Below, piece by piece: positions 47,369-58,743 of a DNA stretch of 64,000 nt (position 1 is its first letter; every line of letters starts with the position of its first letter). The stretch comes from Erythroxylum novogranatense. Its lineage: Eukaryota; Streptophyta; Magnoliopsida; Malpighiales; Erythroxylaceae. The notes under the pieces were generated by a model. That model was given only the letters and a program-made list of their open reading frames with translations, ran no database searches and was not told the origin of the DNA. The translations under genes and the position numbers were made by a program. The stretch covers positions 31,637,402-31,701,401 of the forward strand of contig CM057230.1 of NCBI GenBank assembly GCA_029891385.1, in the 5' to 3' direction.

Positions 47369-47740
47369 CTATCGTCTCATTTCTATCGTTTGCTTTTCCA
47401 TCGTCTCATTTCTATCGTCTGTTTTTCCATTGTCTCATTTCTATCGTCTCATTTTCTATCGTCTGCTTTTCCATCGTCTTATTTCTATTATCTCATTTTC
47501 TATCGTCTGCTTTTCCATCCTCTTGTTTCTATCGTCTGCTTTTCCATCGTCTTATTTCTATTGTCTGCTTTTCTTCCGTCTGCTTTTCTATCGTATTATT
47601 TCTATCGTCTGCTTTTCTTCCGTCTGCTTTTCTATTGTCTGCTTTCTTCCGTTTGTTTTTCTATCGTCTGCTTTTCTTCTGTCCGCTTTTCTATCATCTG
47701 CTTTCTTCCGTCTGCTTTTCTATCGTCTCATTTCTATCCA
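47369..47740. repeat. Minisatellite of TCTATCGTCTGCTTTTCC-like units
   Basis: About 370 bp of imperfect tandem units (tctatcgtctg, ttttccatcgtct, tttcttccgtctg) inside the solo LTR. It is open in all three plus frames because it has few stops. The resulting 114-152-codon reading frames are low-complexity and not credible proteins. Confidence 0.88.
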
Positions 47741-48576
47741 GAACATCTCTACTTACAAGAATTATAACTTTTGACTCCGATATCTAAAATTTTCATACTA
47801 TATGCTATTGGAAAGATAAAAGAAAGCTCTACAATTTTTCAGAAGGCAACTTTGCCAGAATCTATCTAAATCAAGTCCATATTTTCTCCCGAAATTAGAA
47901 CATGAATTTTTACAATCAGCTTTCAACACTTTACCTTTAACTCATCTCCTACCCGAATTATCTCTTTCATCCAACTCCAAAAATCACTTTTACAACACTC
48001 AATGCTCATAACCTTTCAAACACTAAATTAACACCGTAACCGAATTTTTTATCCTCCAACAACACAGTATTTATAAACAAACACATAAATGTCATTTTTC
48101 ATGCAGATGATAGTAACTTAGCAATTTGTTGCATGAATCCCCAACTTTAAAAGATTTATTTACTACTTACCTGCTAAAACTCCAAAATCTTTAAGCCTTA
48201 ATCTCCACAAAATTTTCGTACTTCTCTGAGTGAAATGATCAACCTCTGGTTTTTTCTTAGGATAAAGGACATAAATGGCAAAGTAGGTTTGGTGAAAGAA
48301 AAGAAAAACACAGGAGTCACTTAGAAGGTATTTGATGGAAAACTCCATGTTTTCAAAAAGAAGTTCTTGAAAGATGATAATAAAGAAGGGACTTAGACAA
48401 GACTTAACCTATCAATTTTCAAAGAATAGTATCCTACTTCTAGCAAGAGTACAAAAGTCTAAGTGACACTTGTCACTTACCCAATACCCAAGTTCCAACT
48501 TAGTTTCTTTTGAAACTCACTCCCTTGACTGTCATCTTTACAATCCAACTATCTCCCAAGCTTCTTTTAATTTCTT

Positions 48577-48578
<2 letters not shown>

Positions 48579-48613
<35 letters not shown>
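48579..48613. repeat. (TA)n microsatellite
   Basis: About 17 uninterrupted TA units within the solo LTR. Confidence 0.95.
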
Positions 48614-48615
<2 letters not shown>

Positions 48616-48917
48616 TTCTCAATACTCTATAATTTTCAAAGGAAACTCCTAAATTCACCAACACCTACAAATATGGCATTTCCACCAATCACTAATATTT
48701 CCAATATGAAATCATTCAAAATTCTCAAATCAATCCAATTATACCCAGAATTATTTATAAATGCACGTACAATTATTTTTATCTGCAAATAAATTCACTA
48801 TTCATGTATAAGTGTATGGCATATCATGCATGAACATGGAAATGCATCTCCAACTCTCATTAGCCACTCACATTTACTATTCTAATCCTCCAACAAGTAT
48901 TGGGATGTTACAATTTT

Positions 48918-51150
48918 TCTCCAAAACAAACATAGTAAGGGAACCTATGATAAAAGTATTACATATAGAAGAAAAGTGTGTTTTTAGACACACTTACCAG
49001 TTGGGAAATTAAGAGAAAGATGAAGAAAAGATGGTACTTTTGTTGGTTCTCTTAATGTTTATTTCCAGATGTTGTTTTTATACAACTTATTATTTATGGG
49101 CTGGGCCGGGGGGCTGTTTGGTTTGTTTTATTTTATGAATGGGCTTTACATGTAAGTTACGGGACTCTAAATCTCCAGTGGAAGGGGAAGGATTTTAATT
49201 GCAACATATGGGAAGGGTGCATAACATAAGGTACGTTTTTGTGTCAGTTGAACAATATCTAGATAAAACACTCTTCTATAAGTAAACTAAAAGCAATCCC
49301 TCATTTAATAGCACTTTTATAGGAATCTTTCAGATCAAAATTACCTAGTTTTTTTGTCATTGAAGTTCAGGTTCATGCATGGATTTGTTTCATGCAACTT
49401 TTGACAGGTTTTTAGCTCACGTAAGTATTCAAATAAACTTCCATGCTAGTCAAACACCATAATTTGTCAGCTTATTTTTCAAATAGTTAAAGATAGAAGG
49501 GGATATAGTTTTGCAGCTTACAAATTTAATTTTCCAAGAAATCATATTTATAGTACAAGGCTTTTCTTTGTTATATATTTTGGCCTAGTTTTTATTATAA
49601 ACTTTGATTTAGAATGGCCTACATTGTAAGGATGAGGGGGGATATTGTTTGCAGCTGTCAAATTTAATGTTTTCTTTTCTTTTTTTTTATATACTTTAAA
49701 GTAGCTTGTGCTTTAACAACTGTGTGAAAACATCTTTAATGAATTTTATCTAGTAAGTATTTGAAGACTATATTTTGTGTTTAATAAAATAATTAATTGT
49801 ACTTATAATTACCTTATAACTAAGGTTTTTGTTGAAGAGATTTATACGGAGTAAATATAGATTTTCAGATGTTGAATACATTTTTCCTTTCCATTTGATT
49901 TTGTGCAGTACGTTATGATTAAACATTATGAGTCAATGAACATTTGTAAGTTCGACATCTAGGGTAGATGAAGAATTTATTTGTTTTTATAGGTTAATAG
50001 CTATCATGTGGATTTCATAGATAAAGAGAAATCCTAAAAGACATTTTATTTGTTGTGCTCAACATGGGGGTAAATTATTTCTTTACTTTATAGGTTCATT
50101 AGTTATCTAACTTTTTAATCTTGACATTGTTGTTAACTTTTATATTACTCGATTAATTTGAACCACTTTTTAATGTTCGACATTGTTGTTAACTTTATAT
50201 TATTCTATTAATTTCAACATCAAAGTTGTTAATTTTTTAGTGGGTTAATCCTCCAATGTGTGATGGAGCTATGAGTATTGTAACGGGATTGTTAGAGAAG
50301 ATAAATAAGCTAAAAGAAGAAAAACAATGTAGAAGATGAAAATTAAAAATTTGAATATTGTATTATTAGTGGTTGCAATTAAAAATTCCTAGGAGTGTGT
50401 TTTATAAACCAAGTAGAGGATTGTAGCTATTATTCAATGTATCATAACAATTTGGATATGCTTATGAATATAATAGTCAATAGTGTATTATTCTATATTT
50501 AATGATTGATTGAGTGTAGAATTGTTGCTTCCTTGCTTTTAAACCATATTTTATGTAGTCAAAGGGGACCTAACAAATAAGTTTGAAATTGACAACTTCA
50601 ATATGTATAGTGATCTTAATAATCAAATTCTTAAATCAATCTCATCGATCCTATTTCATTCGTTGAATCAATCTCATTAACATTTAATTGACTTAGTAAA
50701 AGGAAATGAAATGCAGACCAAATCACTTAACATATAGCAGACTAAAACATCTATGTGCATTTATATAAACATTTCATTTTATAAATTTATTTCTTTATTC
50801 CCATCTTGTATTTTCCAAAACAATCATGTACATTCTTATAAGCATTTAATTTTTCCCATATAGTAGGGACAAGACATATATGCATTATATAATCCAAAAG
50901 TACTTGTTTTTATAAAACCATAACTTTGTACAAATCTTATAGGAAAAGGCACATTGGCAAAAATGCATATCTAAGTAGAACTTTTTGAAGCTTTTGATCC
51001 TGTCCTCCTCATCCTCGCATTTGTTTCATCCTAAAAGAAATAACAACACATAATCAAAGGTTAGCTTAGTCATCAAAAATTGATTTAAGAGTAAGTATAT
51101 CCAAAAAAAGCATATGAAATTTCATAGTATGACTTTTGTTAATCAGAAAC
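48918..51150. other. Intergenic stretch, nothing recognised
   Basis: Mostly AT-rich. No ORF of substance. A GC-rich blip (gggctgggccggggggctg, about 49098) stands out but has no assigned role. Confidence 0.45.
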
Positions 51151-51159
51151 TAGTGCCCA

Positions 51160-52230
51160 CCCATCTCTGTCTTTTAAATCCAAGTCTTTCTTCAATAAAC
51201 CTAAAGACCAATTCCAAGTTTCTGTTGTTATGAATCGCAATCCATGCCATAAGAAATATCTGATTATTGTCATCTCTTCTAACTGCCGTAAATAATTCAC
51301 CTTTTACAATCTCTTAAAGAAAGCCCATCTAATCTTATGAACCTTCTACAAGTAGCTAAGAACCTTTCTTACAACATTATCAAATAATAGATACAAATCT
51401 TCTCTAAGTGATGGCCTTTTAATAACCAATTCAATTGTTGAACTAGGATTTGAATTTAATAATTCTTCTCTATAATCCCACAACTTGCTATATTTTTCCC
51501 TTACACCTCCTTGCATTTCCTCTATCACTAACTTACTATCTTTATAAAAAACACTGTAATGAACATCAATTTTCAAATCTTTCTTCACAAACATCCTTAA
51601 GTCGATTAGCTTTAGTGCAGTGAGTCCAGAGAAGTCTTTAAAGTAAAGCAATCATTTACAAGCCATTTTAAACTGACACTTTTATTATAAAGAAATGATT
51701 GCATGTGTTTAATCTTTTCGTAAACTCTTACCTACATACATATCCAAAAGTAGTTAGTTTATAATATTAATGAAGGCTACATTTAAAATTACAAGAACAT
51801 TTTTAATACTTACTTGAAAATTATTTATATCTTTGACCAAGCTTGTTGAAATATACCATTTGAAATACTTACTCACATATTTGGATCTTATAAATTGTTT
51901 AGTGTTCCTAAAAAAAGTAAAGTCCCTTCTTTCATCAAGAGCCACCTTGTGAAGTGCTTGCTTAAATTGGTTGGAATCATCAATTAACATATATTTTGCA
52001 ATTAACTTATATAACTCCATCACATAGTCATCACTTTTATCCACTTCCATTAACCCATTTTTTAAAGAAATTCCTATCACCCTATACATAAACTTATTGG
52101 CTCTTGGACTTTTAACGTCCTTTGTGAGCATTCTTTCAAGATCCCAATAAAAAAATTTATCAACTTCGATACCCTAGGTCACTATATTTCCTCCCACATA
52201 TTCAACATCTTCTCTAGACAAACTTTTCAC
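51160..52230 (-). pseudogene. Mutator-like (MULE) transposase fossil
   Basis: In minus-strand order: a MuDR-type N-terminal DNA-binding region (about 52060-51800; NQFKQALHKVALDERRDFTF and KWYISTSLVKDINNFQV), then the mid-region with EEMQGGVREKYSKLWDYREE and NPSSTIELVIK (51540-51420), then the start of the catalytic core (51310-51160; GELFTAVRRDDNNQIF). Frames are broken at about 51653 and 51753 and between the mid-region and the core. C-terminal domains and terminal inverted repeats were not found. Non-functional. Confidence 0.78.
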
Positions 52231-53984
52231 CATAAAACATAGTTAATTTTCCATCCTAACCAGCCATCTCTGTTTACTTACATACAAAATTCTATAATTT
52301 GTAAGCATAAATGGAATTAGTGTGCTATATTATCACATTGTTTTAAAACTCCACATATGGCATCCACAAAAACAATAAATATACGTGATATCAAAAGAAG
52401 CAATGATATAAATTTTATTATCATTACAAATTAATCATAGTACATGAATTGGCATAACTCTTAACAATTACTAATTAATAACATTAAGATTTTCATCTTT
52501 GAACTTATGATCTAAGACTTTTTAGTATAGTTCACTCAAACATACAACTATAATTGATACAACAAAATAAAGATTGGTGATAAAGTCAACTAATACACAT
52601 AAATCAAATGGTTGCTAGTTAGTGACTTAATGCAGTAGTGGTATATGCATGGATATCACATGTTATCCAATCTGGAAAAGAAGTTTCCCTAGTTAAATTA
52701 AGGCTATAATTTGTTTCCTAAATTAAATTTTTGCATGAAAATGTACTTGGTTTTCAAGATACACATACACCCTGGCCTCTATCAACTAACTTTAACACTT
52801 AACTTTTGCTTAGTGGTTTATAAACACCAAGTCTATGATTATCCACTTTCTATTTAAGGTTGCCTTCATTTCATTATTTTCCCTCTCTTTGAAAGGGAGA
52901 GAGAGGTGCATGAATGCTATGAAGCAGATAATTGAAACCTTAAATATCAAGCAAGCTGATCTATAATCTATGCAGACATGCACACAAACAAAGAGAAGAT
53001 ATAATTAATTGGTTAATTCCATTGATGAAAAACTGTTTTAAATTATCAACTTACCTTTGACTAACTTCTAATTGTCAACTATTTTGCCACCTTCCAACCA
53101 TAAGCTAACTTTATTACATAACAATGGATTGCCACTTAAAACAAGGTTAAATTCACATTTCTCTCATCCTTATTATTTATAAGAATTTCTTTCCTATCAC
53201 ATGACACATAACAAGCCACAAGAAAAGAAATATACCTTTTATTAACTGAAAATATCTAATAATAATAAACATTATGCCTCAACCATCAATCACTAGTTTG
53301 AGTTTTATCATTTTTATAAATACAATAATGCTCTCTCTAACTAAAGTCGCTTCCAAAATTCAAGTAAAAATAAATCATATTCATGTTTCCTTTAAGTCTT
53401 ATTACTATCTCTTAAACTCCTCATATGAAGTAAGAATAATTTAAAACATGTTTTACATGACTAAAATGGCCTCAAACCAATTTTAACATGTTGTAGCTCA
53501 AAAATGGAAATGTCAAAAATTCCTCATCATTCTCCATTTGGTGGAAACTTTAGCATTGAGAATGACATGTTGGAACAAATTGAAGATAATAACCTAACAA
53601 ATGCATAAAGGAATTCAGTCAAGACTCCTTAGAACACACACCAATCATCAACTAAAAGTAAGACAAAAATTTAAACCAAATATTGGGAATGAAATCCAAA
53701 TTGAAAGAAGCATAAGTGTTTGTAAAGAAAGTGAAATCGAAGAAAATTGTTTAAAACAAAAGACGAGCTTACTTTTGATCACAACAAACAACAGGCTTAC
53801 GAGGAATAACAGGTAACTAACCAACACGAATGAGGACCAAAAATGATTAACAAGAACAAAGACTAATAAAGACAAATGAGAACAAAGACCAACGAAGCTG
53901 AATAATGATCATCCAGATGAGTGAGATCTTTAAAGAACGAGGATGCAAAGAAAATGGATATATAGATTTCCTTGTTAGGTAAAG
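52231..53984. other. Intergenic stretch, nothing recognised
   Basis: AT-rich. ORFs of 71-75 codons at 53600-53875 overlap on opposite strands and show no domain. Confidence 0.45.
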
Positions 53985-55340
53985 TGATATATGCTTAATT
54001 GATTATATATTTATTCATAACACTTAGTGATTAATGATACAAAAATGTTTAAGGTACTCACTTTAGTTTATATATGGTTTTAGGTACAATTTGGAAGCAA
54101 AGGAACTAAAATGAGTTGAAAGAACTATATTTGAGTCGCTTCCTTAAGATTTACATTCGTTTGTCTTCACAAGAAGAATAAGGATTAGAGCAAGAAGAAG
54201 ACAAGAAAATACAAAAGAATAAGGGGTGGAGAACTTATGGCTAAGCCATCATATTGTCACAACCATGAGCATTGAGTCGTGAGACACCACTTACAACCAT
54301 AAGACACATTCATAGTTATGAGAAGCTTGTCATGACAGTGAGAAGATGGACACGTCATCAATTTTTTTTACCTAGCTTTATAAAAAGGAAGAGATACGAC
54401 AATCAAAGGTTATGTTTTCGTATGGAAGAAATTTGAAGATCAGAAAGAGAGGTTTTGGGAGAAAGAAAAGGGGCAAACCTCTCATCCTTTGGAGACCCAT
54501 GGTGAGCTAAACATTCCAATGTCAGATCATAGGTGACATCAACCTATGGCGAGCTAGACATTCCAATGTCAGTTCAGAGGTGACATAGATGTCGATGACC
54601 CAGTTAAGCATTTCTCTCATTATTTTTTGTTCTTTCTCTTAGGGATTGATTGTGTTATCCTATGTTTAATGTTTGGGTGTTATGTGAGAATAATTAAATG
54701 CTCTATTTGATTATTTTTATGTAAGAACCCATTGCTAGAATTTCAATATAATTTGTAATTGTTATATTTAAGATTTATTTGTGGCGACTAATGGTTCATA
54801 ATCATTAAAGATAACATAACCTAAGTTAAATGGCTCGAGAGTATGTGGTTGTTGTTTAGATTTGTTTGTTTTCCTAATTTGAAATGTAGTTGTCCATTTA
54901 AATTAGAGATCGTATCCTAGGTTGTTTAGTGGCTAGGTTTAATTAATGAGCATCTCTTAATTAAACATGATCTAAGGGGAAATTAGGATTAACAAGTTTT
55001 TTTTTAATTTATGACCAATAGTTTAAGAAGAGGTAAAAGAACAACAAGTCAATGAAATATATTTAATTGGGTGTAGGCTGAGATTGAACCAAAGAATTGA
55101 ATTCCTAACAAATTCATCACTTTCATCATTTTTGCATGTTTTCTTTAATTTGTTTCTGTTAGTTTAGTTTTGTCTTATTTTCTTATTTCAAAACCAAATA
55201 AAAAACCCCTAAAACCTAAACATTGATTGGTTTCATTTCAAAGGATTTACACACACTCTCTGTGGGACTAACCTAGACTTACCACTACTATAGTTATAGG
55301 TTTAGTTTATTTTGAATAGTGTTACGATGTGCTACTGTCA
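53985..55340 (+). repeat. 5' LTR of the Athila/Tat-like element
   Basis: 1356 bp, starting TGATATATGC and ending CTACTGTCA. It matches 57916-58743 over its first about 800 bp. It contains a about 45-bp tandem duplication around ACATTCCAATGTCAG (54512, 54559) that is missing from the 3' LTR. Confidence 0.85.
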
Positions 55341-55343
55341 AGT

Positions 55344-55361
55344 TGGCATTATTATCGGAGA
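55344..55361 (+). other. Primer-binding site, decayed
   Basis: TGGCATTATTATCGGAGA lies three bases after the LTR end. It looks like the Athila-type site TGGCGCCGTTGCCGGGGA after loss of CpG and other C/G bases to T/A. Confidence 0.7.
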
Positions 55362-55659
55362 GTGCGATGTTTTAGTTTTAGTTTTTGATTATAATTGGTG
55401 TTTTGTACATACTTGTTTGTAATTAGTTTCCTTTAAGTTATTTTTTGATCTTTTCACTTTTTGTTTAATATTTGTATGTTGAAAAAAGATTCATGGACGA
55501 AAGTAATTTTTTTCTATAACTCATATTCCTAATCTTATGACCATGTTTGGAATGATCATACTAACTTTAGTTATGAATTAGATAACTAACAAAATTACTT
55601 ACTTGATAGTATACAAGACACACAACAATTCCCGTATAGACTAAATGCTTCTTATTACG

Positions 55660-56450
55660 ACTTAAGTCCATCTATGGAAGAATTGGTTAACACTGCTGCT
55701 ACTAATACTCTACAATTTCAATAGGATGAAAGACAATTTTGGTATGGTTTCCAAAATTTAAAGAGCCAACAAAACTCAGGTGCATCTTTGAAAGAACTGA
55801 TTAATATTATGAATGCTAGTACTTTACAATTTCATTAAAGTATACAAAAACAACTTCAATAGTTTCAGCAGGATAGAAAAACGAGCATACAAAACTTGGT
55901 AAGCCAAATGGGTCAGATGATGGAAGCTCTCAACTGCCTAGTATCATAAAACAAAGAGGTGTAACTATATCAACTTAAGGTGTACCTAAGGGACATTAGT
56001 GTAGAGCCTTACAAAGTAAAGAGGAGCTTGAGAATCTTGAGAATACTACTCAAGGAATTGCTTGTGTGGAAGAGTTGAAGAAGGTTCTCGAAGCAGAAAG
56101 GGATACATCTTTTAGCTTGAAGGTAAATACTGAGTTCCTAATTGTTGTTAAAACTGACTCTTTACCTTTACCTTTACCTTTACCTAGCAGGCTAGAGAAA
56201 TTAAACAAAGAAGAAAAAGGTAAAGAGACATTCAAGATCTTTCTAGAATGCATGAACTCAGTAAATATTGAGATTTTAAAGATAGGGAAGATGTTGGAGG
56301 TGAATGATCATCAACTTAGACCCTATCTTGAACTATCTCATGTGGAGATAGCTCAAATTGTGACGTCTAAGGATCATCATTTTGTCACGTGAGGAAAGTA
56401 TGGAGTTGAGTTAGTGACATTAAACAAAGATGCTTCTTGGGAGGTAACGC
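55660..56450 (+). pseudogene. gag remnant joined to the pol C-terminal tail
   Basis: 55660-55950 reads like the gag segment with repeated NTLQFQ and SIQNLVSQMGQM, broken by stops. The 108-codon ORF at 56066-56392 has the gag LPLPSRLEKLNKEEKGKETF segment, then directly VNDHQLRPYLE, which resembles the tail after integrase (NGQRLKPYL). Protease, RT, RNase H and integrase are missing between them. A TTTACC hexamer repeat (about 56161-56191) encodes the Leu-Pro run. Confidence 0.65.
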
Positions 56451-57915
56451 AAGAGAAGTTATTTTTTTTTACATTTTACATTTTTCTTATATGCATATAT
56501 GTTTGCAATTGTTTGTTTTTATTTTTGTTTTCAAGTTTCAATCAAAAAGAGAGAAAGAATCAAACAAACAAAAAAGCAATTTCTCATTTTCTATTGCTTC
56601 TAAGACTATATAGTCATGATTAGAGAATGACTTGACTAGACTAATCCGTGGCAACTTTAGCATGTACTTTTACTCTTGTGATTAGTCAATGTGCATTATC
56701 TTTAAAAGAGTAGTAACTACTAGTAGATAAAAGCCAGTGAGATTTTTAGCCTTGTTAGACTGATACATCCATATCAGCCTCCTTATCTTTTGCTTATGTG
56801 TGACCTTTATGACATGTACATCTTAACTTTTTCATTGATTTTCTAATCAATACCATATTTTTATCATATGCATTAATAGTGAAATGATTAGGCATTCTTT
56901 GTTTGTACAAGGTACATTAGCCAAATAGCCTACCTATTTATATGAATTTTACTTTGTTAAGCCCCCTTAAGCTTTATTTACCTTTTCTTTTTTGCTAATC
57001 ATAACACATGCTTTAAACCTAACTAAATGTCTCACCTAAGCCTTAAAGCTAGTGAAGTAATTATTGATGTAGCTTTTTTAAAAAAAAGCAAAAGGAAAAG
57101 AGAAAAGAGAAAAGAAAAAGCAAAAGAAAAAGAAAAAGAAAAAGAAGAAAAATGATTAAATACAACTATCAAGGAGGAAATGCATATATGTTTCAAAGTT
57201 ATTTATAATTAGTCCTTCCTCCTAAAGTTGTATTGAATGGGTTACTTAAGTATCTAGGATATGAGGTGGATGTTGCTTTCAACGCTCACTCTTTATGGAT
57301 ACAAAATCTTGTTTATTATTAATTTTTGTGAGTGATATGTGCTTGATGTGGTTTATGGTAAGAGAGCTTGAGTTTGAGCTATGAAATATCGTTTTTGCAT
57401 TCATCATAGTTGAGGTACACAATTGTGAGTGAATGTTAGTTTTTGCACTTGATGTTACATTAAGTGTTTTTCCTTATTTCACTAGCTTTGATGACTTTTA
57501 TGCTACTTTACCCAAATGCATCTCACCTTACCTTTGCCCACTTTACAACCTAAAAGATCCTTTGATTCATGATTATACATGTGACTTTTAGTGGTGGAGA
57601 AATGAAATGATTTGCAAAGTTATAGAATGTCATGATCATGAATGGTATTAAGTGCACCCATGAATATATCTTATTTAAACACATTTTGTCCAAGTCTACC
57701 ATTAGATTGCTTAGTTTCTGAAGGTGATGATTGTTGATTGATCATGGGTAGAATCTTTGAATGTTAAATTCTTGCTATAGTTTTTAAAAGTTATTCATCT
57801 TTGCTTATGATTATGTATTTTTGGGAAATATGAGAAATGAGTAAATGTTTTAGTCCTGTGATTTAATTTTGATGTTTTTCCCCAAGGATGATCAAAAGCT
57901 TAGTGTGGGGTAAAT
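56451..57915 (+). other. 3' non-coding region of the Athila/Tat-like element
   Basis: No ORF. It has an A/G-only tract rich in AAAAG (57085-57155) and ends with the PPT-like AGTGTGGGG just before the 3' LTR. Confidence 0.6.
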
Positions 57916-58743
57916 TGATATGTGTTTAATTGATTATATATTTGTTCAATAATAGTTAGTGATTAATGATACAAATGTGTTTAAGATACTTACTTTAGTT
58001 TATATATGGTTTTAGGTATAATTGAGTCAAAAGTACTATATTTGAGCTATTTCTCGAAGATTTACATTCACTTGTCTTTATGGCACAAGAAAAAGAAGGA
58101 TTAGAGTAAGAAGAGGATAAGAAAATACAAAAGAATAAAGAAGGAAGGACTCAAGGCTAAGCCATCAACTTGTCATAGCCATGGGCATTGAATCACGGCT
58201 GTGACAAGGTGTCTCACAACTGTGAGACACCACTCACGACTGTGAGACACCACTCACGGCTGTGAGAAGATGGACTCCTTATCAAAATTTTAACCTAGCT
58301 TTATAAAAAGAAAGATATGTGATAGTCGAAGGTTATGTTTTCATTTAGGAGATGTTTGAAGAACAGAAAGAGAGGTTTTGAGAAAATGAAGAGGGGTAAA
58401 CCTCTTATCCTTTGGAGACCTATGGAGAGTTAGACATTTTGATGCCTATTCGGAGGTGACATCGACGTCGACATCCTGGTTAACCAATTCTCTCATTGTT
58501 TCTTGTTGTTTCTTTTAAGGATTGACTGCGTTATCCTATATTTAATGTTTGGGTGTTATGGGAGAATGATTGAATACTATATTTGATTATTTTTATGTAA
58601 GAACCCATTGCTAGAATTTCAATATAATCCCTAATTGTTATATTTGAGATTCATTTGTAGCGACTAATGGTTCTTAATCATTAGGGATAACATAACCTAG
58701 GTTAAATGACCTAAACGTATATGATTGTTGCTTATATTGGTCT
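57916..58743 (+). repeat. 3' LTR, first 828 bp (interrupted)
   Basis: It starts TGATATGTGTTTAATTG and aligns with 53985 onward. It carries a short palindromic tandem array at 58195-58270. It is cut by the TGTAGC start of the next element at 58744. Confidence 0.85.
58195..58270. repeat. Array of CTCACGACTGTGAG palindromic units
   Basis: About three units of roughly 20 bp (CTCACAACTGTGAGACAC, CTCACGACTGTGAGACAC, CTCACGGCTGTGAG). The equivalent part of the 5' LTR (54240-54350) is decayed. Confidence 0.8.

Larger units (their letters stand above)
45889..48912 (-). repeat. Solo LTR (3024 bp) with 5-bp target duplication
   Basis: On the minus strand it starts TGTAACATCCC and ends GAGGTGCTACA, matching the 5' LTR at 58744-61786 (TGTAGCATCCC ... 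GGTGCTACA; 3043 bp). The sequences are also related inside, for example TTGAGTGAACCATCGATGAT and the TTCGCAAAACTCA block. The flanks are atttt at 45884-45888 and atttt at 48913-48917, a perfect target duplication. No primer-binding site or polypurine-plus-coding region adjoins, so internal DNA was lost by LTR-LTR recombination. Confidence 0.9.
53985..58743 (+). mobile_element. Athila/Tat-like Ty3/gypsy deletion derivative, 3' LTR interrupted
   Basis: 5' LTR 53985-55340, primer-binding site 55344-55361, gag remnant with pol almost wholly missing, a long 3' non-coding region, and a 3' LTR from 57916 cut at 58743 by the next element. The rest of the 3' LTR should lie beyond the window. The long untranslated stretch before the 3' LTR and the gag style fit the Athila/Tat group. 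Confidence 0.8.

Noticed and set aside
47329..47787. Three overlapping ORFs of 114-152 codons rich in Phe, Leu, Ser and Cys
   Set aside because: They are the three frames of one low-complexity minisatellite that lacks stops. No start context, no domain, inside a solo LTR.
56414..56623. 69-codon ORF with a hydrophobic stretch after the gag remnant
   Set aside because: The hydrophobic run is encoded by T-rich low-complexity DNA in the element's non-coding region.
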